A stretch of DNA of 36,909 nt. It comes from Prevotella sp. (GTDB lineage Bacteria; Bacteroidota; Bacteroidia; Bacteroidales; Bacteroidaceae). The position numbers were made by a program, and so were the translations under genes. The first letter of the stretch is position 1. Every line of letters starts with the position of its first letter. Location of the stretch: positions 1 to 36,909 of the forward strand of contig JAILBT010000007.1 of the NCBI GenBank assembly GCA_024680755.1. The letters are read 5' to 3'. The notes below the pieces were generated by a model. That model ran no database searches, had not been told where the DNA came from, and was given only the letters and a program-made list of their open reading frames with translations. Positions 26,890-33,560 of the stretch are shown in pieces.

Positions 26890-28091
26890 AGTCCCAGCTT
26901 TTTCCTGATGTCGGCGGGTATGGCCTTCTTGTTGACCAGGAAGTCCATGGTGTTGGCAGCAACGTATGTCTTGGTCATGTACCACACACCCTTATAGTCG
27001 CCGTACTCGCCCCACGAGTTTTTCACCATGTAGTATTCCTTGCCGTTCTGGTCCTTGGCCACGCCGAAGATTTGCATGCCGTGGTCGTCGGTCAGCTCCC
27101 AGTTGTCGTAGCGCTCCTGCCGGAGTTCTTGCGTGGCCACTATCTCGGGTGCGTTGACACCCAGCGAGTCGAGCTTGTCTTTCTTCTCGTCGGCCTTCAG
27201 CTTCAGCCAGCGGGCAGCGTCGCTGCCGGTCAGGGCCTGGGCCTTCTTCACGTCGTAGGCTATGCCGAGCCCCTTGCGGGTGAAGCCTTCCTCGCTCACG
27301 TCGCCGCCCCATGCAATGGTGTAGCCCTGCTCGATGGCATTGTCGATGATGCGCATCATCTCGTCCATAGGCACGTTCCACGACGGATCCCAGCGCCAGT
27401 TGTCCTGCACCTCGACGGCAAACTGTGTATAGAAGGGATGATGGGTGTAGCTGGTTATGCTGACATAGTCGTTCCAGTCGATGCCCAGGCTGCCTGCAAA
27501 CTCTTTCGGGGTGTATTGCTTGCCCTCGTAGGTGAAGCGCTCGGGCTTCTGGCCCAGATAGGCATCGATGATGCCCTGCAGACCTTTCTGCCACTGTCTG
27601 CTGATTTTCTTGGCCGAGCTTTTCGACACTGCAGCCACGTATGGCTCCATGACGGAGAAGAACTCGTTGAAGTTGGCCAGCGAGTCGCCTTGCGGTGTAC
27701 CGGGCAGAGGCATGGCATCCTCGGGGCAGATGCCGTTCTTCTTGATGATGGTCAGCACGTCGCCGGCGCTGCCGCCCTGCGAGAACTGGCTGTCGCCGTG
27801 CATGCGCACGGTCAGAATGGCGCGGTCCATATAGTCGTTGTTGGCCACGAACATCTCGCACAGGTCGTAGGTCTTGCCGGTGGCCTTCAGTATTTCACTC
27901 TCGAAGAAAGCAAGGGTGGAGTAGGCCCAGCAGGTGCCTGAACGGTTTTGGTCCTTAATGCTGGTGATGTGGTTGGCCTTGATGGTGGTGAACACGGGCT
28001 TGTTGTCGGGCGCCTTGGCCTTTTTCTTGGCAGCAGAGACAGGTGCTGCCGCCAGCAGGCCTATGAGGGCCAACGAGAAAAGTTGTTGCAT
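26886..28091 (-). CDS. Secreted C1-family cysteine peptidase (aminopeptidase C/bleomycin hydrolase-like)
   Basis: This 401-residue protein has a signal peptide (residues 1-20, cleavage near VSA). The papain-type catalytic residues are present: Cys54 in NRSGTCWAYSTL, His336 in TDDHGMQIFG and Asn357 in VKNSWGEYGDYKG. The insertions between them and the ADNKPVF-type N-terminus fit the C1B (PepC/bleomycin hydrolase) branch, but unlike cytoplasmic PepC this one is exported, as is common in Bacteroidales. It probably trims peptides in the periplasm or outside the cell. A well-formed promoter lies 100 bases upstream, and the phoH start overlaps its stop, so it leads the operon. Confidence 0.92.
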   Translation of the reverse strand: MQQLFSLALIGLLAAAPVSAAKKKAKAPDNKPVFTTIKANHITSIKDQNRSGTCWAYSTLAFFESEILKATGKTYDLCEMFVANNDYMDRAILTVRMHGDSQFSQGGSAGDVLTIIKKNGICPEDAMPLPGTPQGDSLANFNEFFSVMEPYVAAVSKSSAKKISRQWQKGLQGIIDAYLGQKPERFTYEGKQYTPKEFAGSLGIDWNDYVSITSYTHHPFYTQFAVEVQDNWRWDPSWNVPMDEMMRIIDNAIEQGYTIAWGGDVSEEGFTRKGLGIAYDVKKAQALTGSDAARWLKLKADEKKDKLDSLGVNAPEIVATQELRQERYDNWELTDDHGMQIFGVAKDQNGKEYYMVKNSWGEYGDYKGVWYMTKTYVAANTMDFLVNKKAIPADIRKKLGL

Positions 28092-28191
28092 AGTTTGATT
28101 GAATATGATTTGGTTGGTTCTTATCGGTGGTTGGTATTGTTCGTCATTTCGTGCTTCTTACGCCTCGTATCGCATAGCTACAATCCAGCTG

Positions 28192-28223
28192 CAAAATTAC
28201 ACTTTTCTGCTGACACGGCCAAA
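28192..28223 (-). promoter_or_regulatory. Promoter of the C1 peptidase-phoH operon
   Basis: On the - strand, TTTG (28223-28220) is followed after a 20-base spacer by TAATTTTG (28199-28192), an exact match to the Bacteroidetes promoter TTTG-N19-21-TAnnTTTG. It lies about 100 bases before the start codon at 28091. Confidence 0.85.
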
Positions 28224-28258
28224 CGTTTTCCGCAAAAACTTGCTAAGACAGTCCTGTG

Positions 28259-28310
28259 ATTTCCTGGGTAATTTTAGGTGTTCATAGAATTTCCTGGGTA
28301 TTCCTGGGCA
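28259..28310. repeat. Decamer repeats TTCCTGGGTA
   Basis: TTCCTGGGTA occurs at 28261-28270 and 28291-28300, followed directly by TTCCTGGGCA at 28301-28310. The copies are in 10-base phase. They lie upstream of the peptidase promoter and have no obvious coding meaning. Confidence 0.6.
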
Positions 28311-28318
28311 ATCAATCC

Positions 28319-28430
28319 TTAATGCAATTCAGGTTTCGTAAGTTCTTGGACGAGCCAAGCGGCAGAACAGAGACCGCTCGTTGCCCTTTCAGGGCGTGCC
28401 TTTCGGAGTTTGCGAAACTTGAATCATTAA
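28319..28430. repeat. 112-bp element bounded by imperfect inverted repeats
   Basis: The left arm 28319-28338 (TTAATGCAATTCAGGTTTCG) is complementary to the right arm 28413-28430 (CGAAACTTGAATCATTAA) with one mismatch and a two-base gap. Inside are small hairpins such as CTTGG-ACGAG-CCAAG and GCCCT-TTC-AGGGC. It encodes no protein. It could be a small non-autonomous mobile element or a structured RNA. No target duplication is seen at its ends. Confidence 0.6.
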
Positions 28431-28433
28431 CGC

Positions 28434-28467
28434 AAAAAAAAGCGAAGGTCTCACGACTTCCGCTTTC
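28434..28467 (-). terminator. Rho-independent terminator of the candidate small RNA
   Basis: On the - strand AAAGCGGAAG (28466-28457) pairs with CTTCGCTTT (28447-28439), with one unpaired G, around a nine-base loop, and runs into eight consecutive T (28441-28434). No protein gene ends here. Confidence 0.82.
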
Positions 28468-28571
28468 CTAAAAACAAACTACTTAAAAACTAATCTACTA
28501 AAACAAATCAAAATCTGTATTCCTTCTGTTGTCGCAAATGAACATGCAGCTCGCTCGCTGCTTTGTTTTGG
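28434..28571 (-). ncRNA. Candidate small RNA of about 137 nt, promoter to terminator
   Basis: A promoter at 28577-28608 and a terminator at 28434-28467 define a free-standing - strand transcript in a region without protein genes. Near its 5' end GCAGC-GAGCGA-GCTGC forms a hairpin. A 15-codon frame (28545-28498, MFICDNRRNTDFDLF) lies inside and could be a leader peptide, but it has no visible ribosome binding site. I do not recognise an Rfam family with certainty. The transcript could be a regulatory RNA, or a leader whose terminator controls readthrough towards the C1 peptidase promoter. Confidence 0.6.
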
Positions 28572-28576
28572 TGTTG

Positions 28577-28608
28577 CAAAGATACTCTTGTTTCTTTTAT
28601 TCAGCAAG
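28577..28608 (-). promoter_or_regulatory. Promoter of the candidate small RNA
   Basis: On the - strand CTTG (28608-28605, near-match to TTTG) is followed by a 20-base spacer and TATCTTTG (28584-28577), a full TAnnTTTG match. The next protein gene downstream starts almost 500 bases away. Confidence 0.75.
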
Positions 28609-28721
28609 TTTTTGGACGAAAAATGTTATTGTTTTAACATTTTTGTATTAATAAGTTTCCTTTTGTAACATTTGTTTTCACAATTTGTCCTTACCGGCAC
28701 TAAGTTCTCCGGCCCTTATAG

Positions 28722-28770
28722 CATAAAAGAAGCAAGACGGTGGCATGTATGCGCATGCCCCCGTCTTGCT
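28722..28770 (-). terminator. serA terminator
   Basis: AGCAAGACGG (28731-28740) pairs with CCGTCTTGCT (28761-28770), and inner GGCATG with CATGCC, forming a 16-bp stem with one mismatch. On the - strand it runs into TCTTTTAT. It starts 21 bases after the serA stop. Confidence 0.88.
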
Positions 28771-28790
28771 GTCGTTTATGGCTTTAAAAG

Positions 28791-29708
28791 CTATTTGTTC
28801 ACCTGGAAACGCGTGTCGCCGTCCTTGAAGAAGGCGTTGATCTGTCGGGCGGCAGCGATGCCTGCGTTGATGTTTGCCTCGGCGGTTTGTGCCCCCATCT
28901 TCTTAGGAGTGGAGAAATAGCGGCCCTCCAGCTGCTTGAAGTCGGCATCCAGGTCTGGCATGATGTCTGTCACGAACTTCAGGTCCTGACGCTCCTGCAT
29001 CAGCTGCAGCAGCTCAGGTTCGCAGATAACCTCCTTGCGGGCGGTGTTCACCAGTATGCCGCCTTTCTTCATCTTGCCCACCAGGGCAGCGTTGATGCTC
29101 TGCTTGGTCTGCGGCGTGGCGGGTATGTGCAGGCTGACCACGTCGCACTGTTCGAACAGTGCGTCTTGGTTGGCTACGGCTTTCACGCCGGCCTGCTCTA
29201 TCACTTCTGCGGGGCAGAAGGCATCGTAGGCATAGACATCCATGCCGAAGCCCTTAGCTATGCGCGCCACGTTGCGGCCCACATTGCCAAAAGCCAGAAT
29301 GCCCAGCTTCTTGCCCAAGAGCTCTGTGCCGCTCTTGCCGTTGTAGAAGCCGCGCACCGCCATCACCAGCAGTCCGAACACGAGCTCGGCCACGGCGTTG
29401 GCGTTCTGTCCGGGTGTGTTCTCTGCCACCACGTTGTGAGCTGTGGCGGCAGCCAGGTCGATGTTGTCGTAGCCGGCACCAGCCCGCACCACTATCTTCA
29501 GCTGCTTGGCTGCATCGAGCACCTCGGCGTCAACCTTGTCTGAGCGAATTATCAGGGCGTCGGCATCCTTCACGGCATCTAACAGCTGGGCCTTTTCGGT
29601 ATATTTCTCCAGCAGTGCCAGCTCGTTGCCGGCTCCCTCTATCTCCTTGCGTATGCCCTCTACGGCAGCGGCTGCAAAAGGCTTCTCGGTTGCTATTAAT
29701 ACTTTCAT
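28791..29708 (-). CDS. serA: D-3-phosphoglycerate dehydrogenase, short form with catalytic-site Lys
   Basis: This 305-residue enzyme starts serine synthesis by oxidising 3-phosphoglycerate with NAD. The ATG at 29708 (MKVLIATEKPFAAAAV) is preferred over 29777, whose extra residues look non-coding. It has the 2-hydroxyacid dehydrogenase fold: RAGAGYDNIDL, NTPGQNANAVAEL, a nucleotide loop LAFGNVGRN (the first Gly of GxGxxG is Ala139) and VNTARKEVI with Arg224. The position usually held by catalytic His reads STPKKMGAQTAEAN, with Lys269, which matches the type III enzymes described from Entamoeba histolytica. There is no ACT or other regulatory domain, so serine feedback is not expected. It follows serC by 52 bases. 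Confidence 0.95.
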   Translation of the reverse strand: MKVLIATEKPFAAAAVEGIRKEIEGAGNELALLEKYTEKAQLLDAVKDADALIIRSDKVDAEVLDAAKQLKIVVRAGAGYDNIDLAAATAHNVVAENTPGQNANAVAELVFGLLVMAVRGFYNGKSGTELLGKKLGILAFGNVGRNVARIAKGFGMDVYAYDAFCPAEVIEQAGVKAVANQDALFEQCDVVSLHIPATPQTKQSINAALVGKMKKGGILVNTARKEVICEPELLQLMQERQDLKFVTDIMPDLDADFKQLEGRYFSTPKKMGAQTAEANINAGIAAARQINAFFKDGDTRFQVNK

Positions 29709-29760
29709 AATAATATTAATGTGTAAATGTGACGTGTTCGTCCTTGGGCGTTGTGGCGAG

Positions 29761-30828
29761 TTAATGACTGCTTTCAAACTCCTTCATGCAGTCCACGAGT
29801 GCCTGGCAGCCCTCGACGGTCTGTGCGTTGTAGCACGAGGCGCGGAAGCCACCCACCGAGCGGTGGCCCTTCACGCCCACCATGCCCTTCGATGTGGCGA
29901 AGTCGAGGAACTCCTTCTCCAGCTCCTTGTATTCGGGAGCCATGACGAAGCAGATGTTCATCAGCGAGCGGTCTTCTTCATTGGCAGTGCCGACGAAACA
30001 CTTGTTGCGGTCTATTTCTCCATAGACAATCTCTGCGCGCTGTTGGGCCAGACGGTCCATAGCCTCCACGCCGCCGCTCTTCTTTATCCAGCGGAGCGTC
30101 TCCAGGGCAGAGTAGATAGGCACCACGGGCGGTGTGTTGAACATCGAGCCCTTTTCGACGTGGGTGCGATAGTCGAGCATGGTGGGTATCTGGCGCGGAG
30201 CCTTGCCCAGGGCATCGTCTTTCACGATGACGATGGTCACGCCGGCCATGGCCAGGTTTTTCTGCGCGCCGGCATAGATAGCGTCGTATTTGGCCACGTC
30301 GATGGGACGCGAGAAGATGTCTGACGACATGTCGGCTATCAGGCGCACGGGCACGTCAAGGTCTTTGCGTATCTCTGTGCCGTAGATGGTATTGTTGGTA
30401 GTGATGTGCAGGTAGTCGGCATCGGCGGGCACCGTCCAGCCTTTCGGTATGAAGGTGTAGTTTGCGTCGGCCGATGAAGCCACTTCCACCACATCGCCAA
30501 ACAGCTTAGCTTCCTTCATGGCTTTCTTTGCCCATACGCCCGTGTTGAGGTAGGCTGCCTTCTTGATGAGGAAGTTGTAGGGTATCATGCAGAACTCCAG
30601 GCTGGCACCTCCGCCGAGGAAGATGACAGAATAGCCCTCGGGCACCTGCAGTAGCTCCTTGACGAGGGCTACGGCCTCATCGACGACGGGCTGGAAGTCC
30701 TTGGCACGGTGGGAGATCTCCATCAGCGAGAGACCAGAACCGTTGAAATCGAGGCACTGCTTGGCAGTGTTCTCAATCACCTCGCGCGGCAGCATGGAAG
30801 GGCCGGCATTGAAATTGTACTTTTTCAT
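29761..30828 (-). CDS. serC: Phosphoserine aminotransferase
   Basis: This 355-residue PLP enzyme converts 3-phosphohydroxypyruvate to phosphoserine, the step after SerA. It shows the family start [51 protein letters not shown], and [11 protein letters not shown] with the PLP-binding Lys190. The C-terminal [15 protein letters not shown] is also typical. Length and start are normal. The gene is first of a serC-serA pair. Its upstream gap holds a nonamer tandem repeat and no obvious TAnnTTTG promoter box. Confidence 0.97.
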   Translation of the reverse strand: MKKYNFNAGPSMLPREVIENTAKQCLDFNGSGLSLMEISHRAKDFQPVVDEAVALVKELLQVPEGYSVIFLGGGASLEFCMIPYNFLIKKAAYLNTGVWAKKAMKEAKLFGDVVEVASSADANYTFIPKGWTVPADADYLHITTNNTIYGTEIRKDLDVPVRLIADMSSDIFSRPIDVAKYDAIYAGAQKNLAMAGVTIVIVKDDALGKAPRQIPTMLDYRTHVEKGSMFNTPPVVPIYSALETLRWIKKSGGVEAMDRLAQQRAEIVYGEIDRNKCFVGTANEEDRSLMNICFVMAPEYKELEKEFLDFATSKGMVGVKGHRSVGGFRASCYNAQTVEGCQALVDCMKEFESSH

Positions 30829-30871
30829 GCTTTTTGTGTGGTTGTTATTGTGTTTATTTCTGATATATTCG

Positions 30872-30998
30872 GATTGCTCGGATTATTCTGATTATTCTGA
30901 TTATTCTGATTATTCTGATTACTCAGATTATTCTGATTACTCAGATTATTCTGATTACTCAGATTACTCAGATTATTTCTGATTACTCTGATATCATT
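30872..30998. repeat. Nonamer tandem array (GATTATTCT/GATTACTCA), about 14 units
   Basis: From 30872 to 30970 eleven 9-base units follow in perfect phase: one GATTGCTCG, six GATTATTCT and four GATTACTCA. A 10-base unit and two decayed units follow to 30998. The array lies just upstream of serC, between it and the TPR gene. An open + strand frame through it reads Ser-Asp-Tyr repeats but is not credible as a gene. Confidence 0.92.
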
Positions 30999-31005
30999 CA
31001 ATGCT

Positions 31006-32202
31006 CTACTGCCTCTTCAGCAGCTGGTCTATTTCGTCAAATTCCTTGCCCATGTTCAGGTTGAGGTAGATGCGATAGAGCACAGGTGCCCATTTGTCTT
31101 TGGCATCGGGTTCCTGTTTCCGATAAGCCTCCATGTATGGCTTAGCTTCGCTGCACAGTGCCGTTATCTGCTTCTTGTCGCTCAGTTCGTTCAGCCGGCT
31201 GGCCTTGTTCATCATGGCCACGGCTGCTGTGTAGTTGGCCTCGTGAAGCACATCGCCGTCAACGCGCTTGGCATAGTCGATGGCTTCGTCGTTGCGTCCC
31301 AGGTTGAGCAGCAGGCTGGCTTTGGCGTAGAGGAAGAGCTGGCAGGTGTCGCAGCTCTCAAGAGCCTTGTCGGTGATGTCGAGTGCCTCGGCATACATTC
31401 GCTTGGCCGAGTAGTTGTCTATCAGTCGGGGGAAGAAATATGTGTTGCGCGGAAACTCGTTGAACCCCGTTGTCAGCGTGGCCACATACGACGAGTCGTC
31501 TTTCAGTTCGTGCCATGCCTCGGCTACATACTGCAGCGTGTTGGCGCGCTTCGACTGTTCGAGCAGTGCCAGGTCGCGGTGGCGCAGTGTGCGCACGGGG
31601 TCGTGCATAAGGTATGCGCTGTAGAGTGCCCAGTAGGCTGCCAGCTGCCGGGCGTGTTGTTGCTTGTCGTCGGCTGCTGCCGTTGTCAGCACATCGGCGA
31701 ACAGTGGCTGGTTGAAGCAGTCGAGGTATGTCTCGTAGAAATCAAACGACTGCTGCCACTGCTGTTTCCTGATGAAATAGGCACCGCCCGAGTATAGGTT
31801 GGGCATCAGGCGTGACAGCGTCTCTGCGTGTGTCTTGCGGTACTGTGGGCGCACTCGTCCCTTCGTGTCTGGCAGCGCGTCAACGCTGTCCATTGTCTCG
31901 GCCACGGTATAGAGTCGTCGCACGAGCTTAAAGAATGTGGCGGTGTCTTGTTGCTGCTTGAGGTAGAACCTCTTGTTGGCCTCGTCATACTGTGCCTGCA
32001 CCGCATCGTACAGCGTGGCGTGCACCTTCAGGTTCTGTCGGTTGTCGGGCTGCTTCAGCAGGTCGGTCATAAGCTGTTCTGCCTTGTTCAGCTCTTTGCC
32101 ACTTTTGATATAAGAACGTGCCTGAGAGAGTTCTTTTTTCTGAGCTCTCAGGCACGTTGTGAATGTCAGTATCAGAAGAATGAGCGTTATGGCTTTCTTC
32201 AT
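31006..32202 (-). CDS. Exported TPR-like protein, paralogue of the next gene
   Basis: This 398-residue protein has a signal peptide (MKKAITLILLILTFTTCLRA, then QKK) and a helical, repeat-rich body: KELNKAEQLMTDLLKQP, AYFIRKQQWQQSFDFYETYLD, and MYAEALDITDKALESCDTCQLFLY, which are TPR-like pairs of helices. It resembles the adjacent 419-residue protein in layout: about 100 N-terminal residues, a segment with GKVRP/GKVK-Phe-type sequence, then the Y-Gly/Tyr-Tyr-Asp helices and the Leu-Asp-rich end. The two probably arose by duplication. It is the last gene of the gyrA cluster, 75 bases after the preceding gene. Role unknown; periplasmic or envelope scaffolding is inferred from the signal peptide. 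Confidence 0.85.
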   Translation of the reverse strand: MKKAITLILLILTFTTCLRAQKKELSQARSYIKSGKELNKAEQLMTDLLKQPDNRQNLKVHATLYDAVQAQYDEANKRFYLKQQQDTATFFKLVRRLYTVAETMDSVDALPDTKGRVRPQYRKTHAETLSRLMPNLYSGGAYFIRKQQWQQSFDFYETYLDCFNQPLFADVLTTAAADDKQQHARQLAAYWALYSAYLMHDPVRTLRHRDLALLEQSKRANTLQYVAEAWHELKDDSSYVATLTTGFNEFPRNTYFFPRLIDNYSAKRMYAEALDITDKALESCDTCQLFLYAKASLLLNLGRNDEAIDYAKRVDGDVLHEANYTAAVAMMNKASRLNELSDKKQITALCSEAKPYMEAYRKQEPDAKDKWAPVLYRIYLNLNMGKEFDEIDQLLKRQ

Positions 32203-32277
32203 GAGTGTTGGTGTTATCGGGGCGCAGTCTTGTCCCGAGTGAGTGTTATTACGTTTTATATAATGTGTTGTCTCAGC

Positions 32278-33537
32278 CTACTGTGCGCTGACGAGCTTCT
32301 CCATCTCGGCTGCGTTGGCCTGGTCGCCCAGTGAGTAGTAGATCTGGTAGAGGGGGTATGCCCAGTTGACCTTCTCGCGGTCGGGGTCGAGCTGCTTGGC
32401 ACGCTCCAGGTATTCCTTTGCCTGTGCGAGTATGGCTTTCACCTTGTCGGCGTTGGCTTTAGTCAGCTTGCCTGTAGCTTTGTCCGCCAGCTGGTCCTTC
32501 AGGTCGATGGCTTTCGAGTTGAGGCATACTCCGGCATTGAACACGCACTGCACGAACGACGGGTCCATGTCGATGGCTTTCTGATAGCTGGCCACGGCGT
32601 CGTCCCATTGGCGTGCGTTCATGTCCAGCTCACCCTTCAGTGCCCAGTTCATCTTGTTGTCGGGATTGGCAGCCAGCTCCTCGCTCACCCATGCCTTCAT
32701 CTCCTCGGTTCGTCCGGGGCGTGAGTAGTAGTCCATCAGCAGGTTGTAGAAGCGTTCTTCGTCGGGGTTCTCCTTGTGCAGCTTTATCACCATGTCGCGG
32801 TAGGCCACCGAGTCGGCGTGGGTCTTGCTGTTGTCTTTCTTTGAGAAGAGCAGTATCTCGTTGGCATCCTTGGCTTTTGCGGGGTCCTGTGCGGCTATGG
32901 CCGCATATTTCTCTGCGCTGACAAAATCCTTCGACTGGTAGGCCACGAGTCCGGCATAGTAGGCTATCTCTGACAGGTACTTGTAGTACAAGTTCTTGTC
33001 GGGGTTCTTGTCTTCGTTGGCAAAGAGGGGGTCGCTGGCGCAATCGACGTATGCCCCCCAGTATTTCAGGGCATTGGCCATGTTCTTCTTGTTGTAAGCC
33101 CACTGTCCGGCGTTGATCAGCGTTAGTCGTGTGTTCTGATAGCGGCTCAGGTTGTTGTCCTGGAAGCGCACCTTGACCTTGCCCTTGGCGTTGGGCTGGT
33201 GGTCGTACACGTTGGCCTGCATGGCGGCCTTGAGACCCTCGCTGAGGCAGTCGTACATCTTCAGCGTGTCGATGTTGACAGCTTTCTTTGTAATTTGTGC
33301 CTGCATGCCTTCGTTCTGTGCATCTTCAAACTGCTTGTAGTAGATGTCGTTTACCAGGTTCCAGGCCGCAGCCTTGTCCTCGGTGGCAGCGTTGTCGAGT
33401 GCCGGTTTCAGGGCTTGCAGGGCTGCGTCGAAGTTTCCCTTTCCGAAATCTTTCTTTGCTTGCTTGACGATGTCGTCCTGTGCAAACGTCGTGGTGGCAG
33501 CTGCTGCCATCAGGACGAAAAACATTGCTTTTTTCAT
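32278..33537 (-). CDS. Exported TPR protein downstream of gyrA
   Basis: This 419-residue protein has a signal peptide (residues 1-19, cleavage at FAQ) and several TPR-like units: DDIVKQAKKDFGKGNFDAAL near the start, AYYAGLVAYQSKDFVSAEKY in the middle, and WDDAVASYQKAIDMDPSFVQ near residue 310, followed by AKEYLERAKQLDPDREKVNW. TPRs bind partner proteins; no enzyme motif is seen. The start is 23 bases after the gyrA stop, so the two are likely cotranscribed, an arrangement I recall from other Bacteroidales. Its function is not known; location is probably periplasmic. Confidence 0.88.
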   Translation of the reverse strand: MKKAMFFVLMAAAATTTFAQDDIVKQAKKDFGKGNFDAALQALKPALDNAATEDKAAAWNLVNDIYYKQFEDAQNEGMQAQITKKAVNIDTLKMYDCLSEGLKAAMQANVYDHQPNAKGKVKVRFQDNNLSRYQNTRLTLINAGQWAYNKKNMANALKYWGAYVDCASDPLFANEDKNPDKNLYYKYLSEIAYYAGLVAYQSKDFVSAEKYAAIAAQDPAKAKDANEILLFSKKDNSKTHADSVAYRDMVIKLHKENPDEERFYNLLMDYYSRPGRTEEMKAWVSEELAANPDNKMNWALKGELDMNARQWDDAVASYQKAIDMDPSFVQCVFNAGVCLNSKAIDLKDQLADKATGKLTKANADKVKAILAQAKEYLERAKQLDPDREKVNWAYPLYQIYYSLGDQANAAEMEKLVSAQ

Positions 33538-33560
33538 GTCTATTAGTTTTTTGGTTACCG

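Noticed and set aside
26890..26985. ATG start of phoH at 26985
   Set aside because: The extra 32 residues lie in the peptidase gene and look unlike PhoH; the GTG with GTGA overlap fits better.
28276..28790. Small + strand frames in the serA-peptidase gap
   Set aside because: They cross the inverted-repeat element, terminators and promoters and show no signal or domain.
30659..30982. + strand frame with Ser-Asp-Tyr repeats
   Set aside because: It is antisense to serC at its start and its repeats are just the nonamer DNA array.
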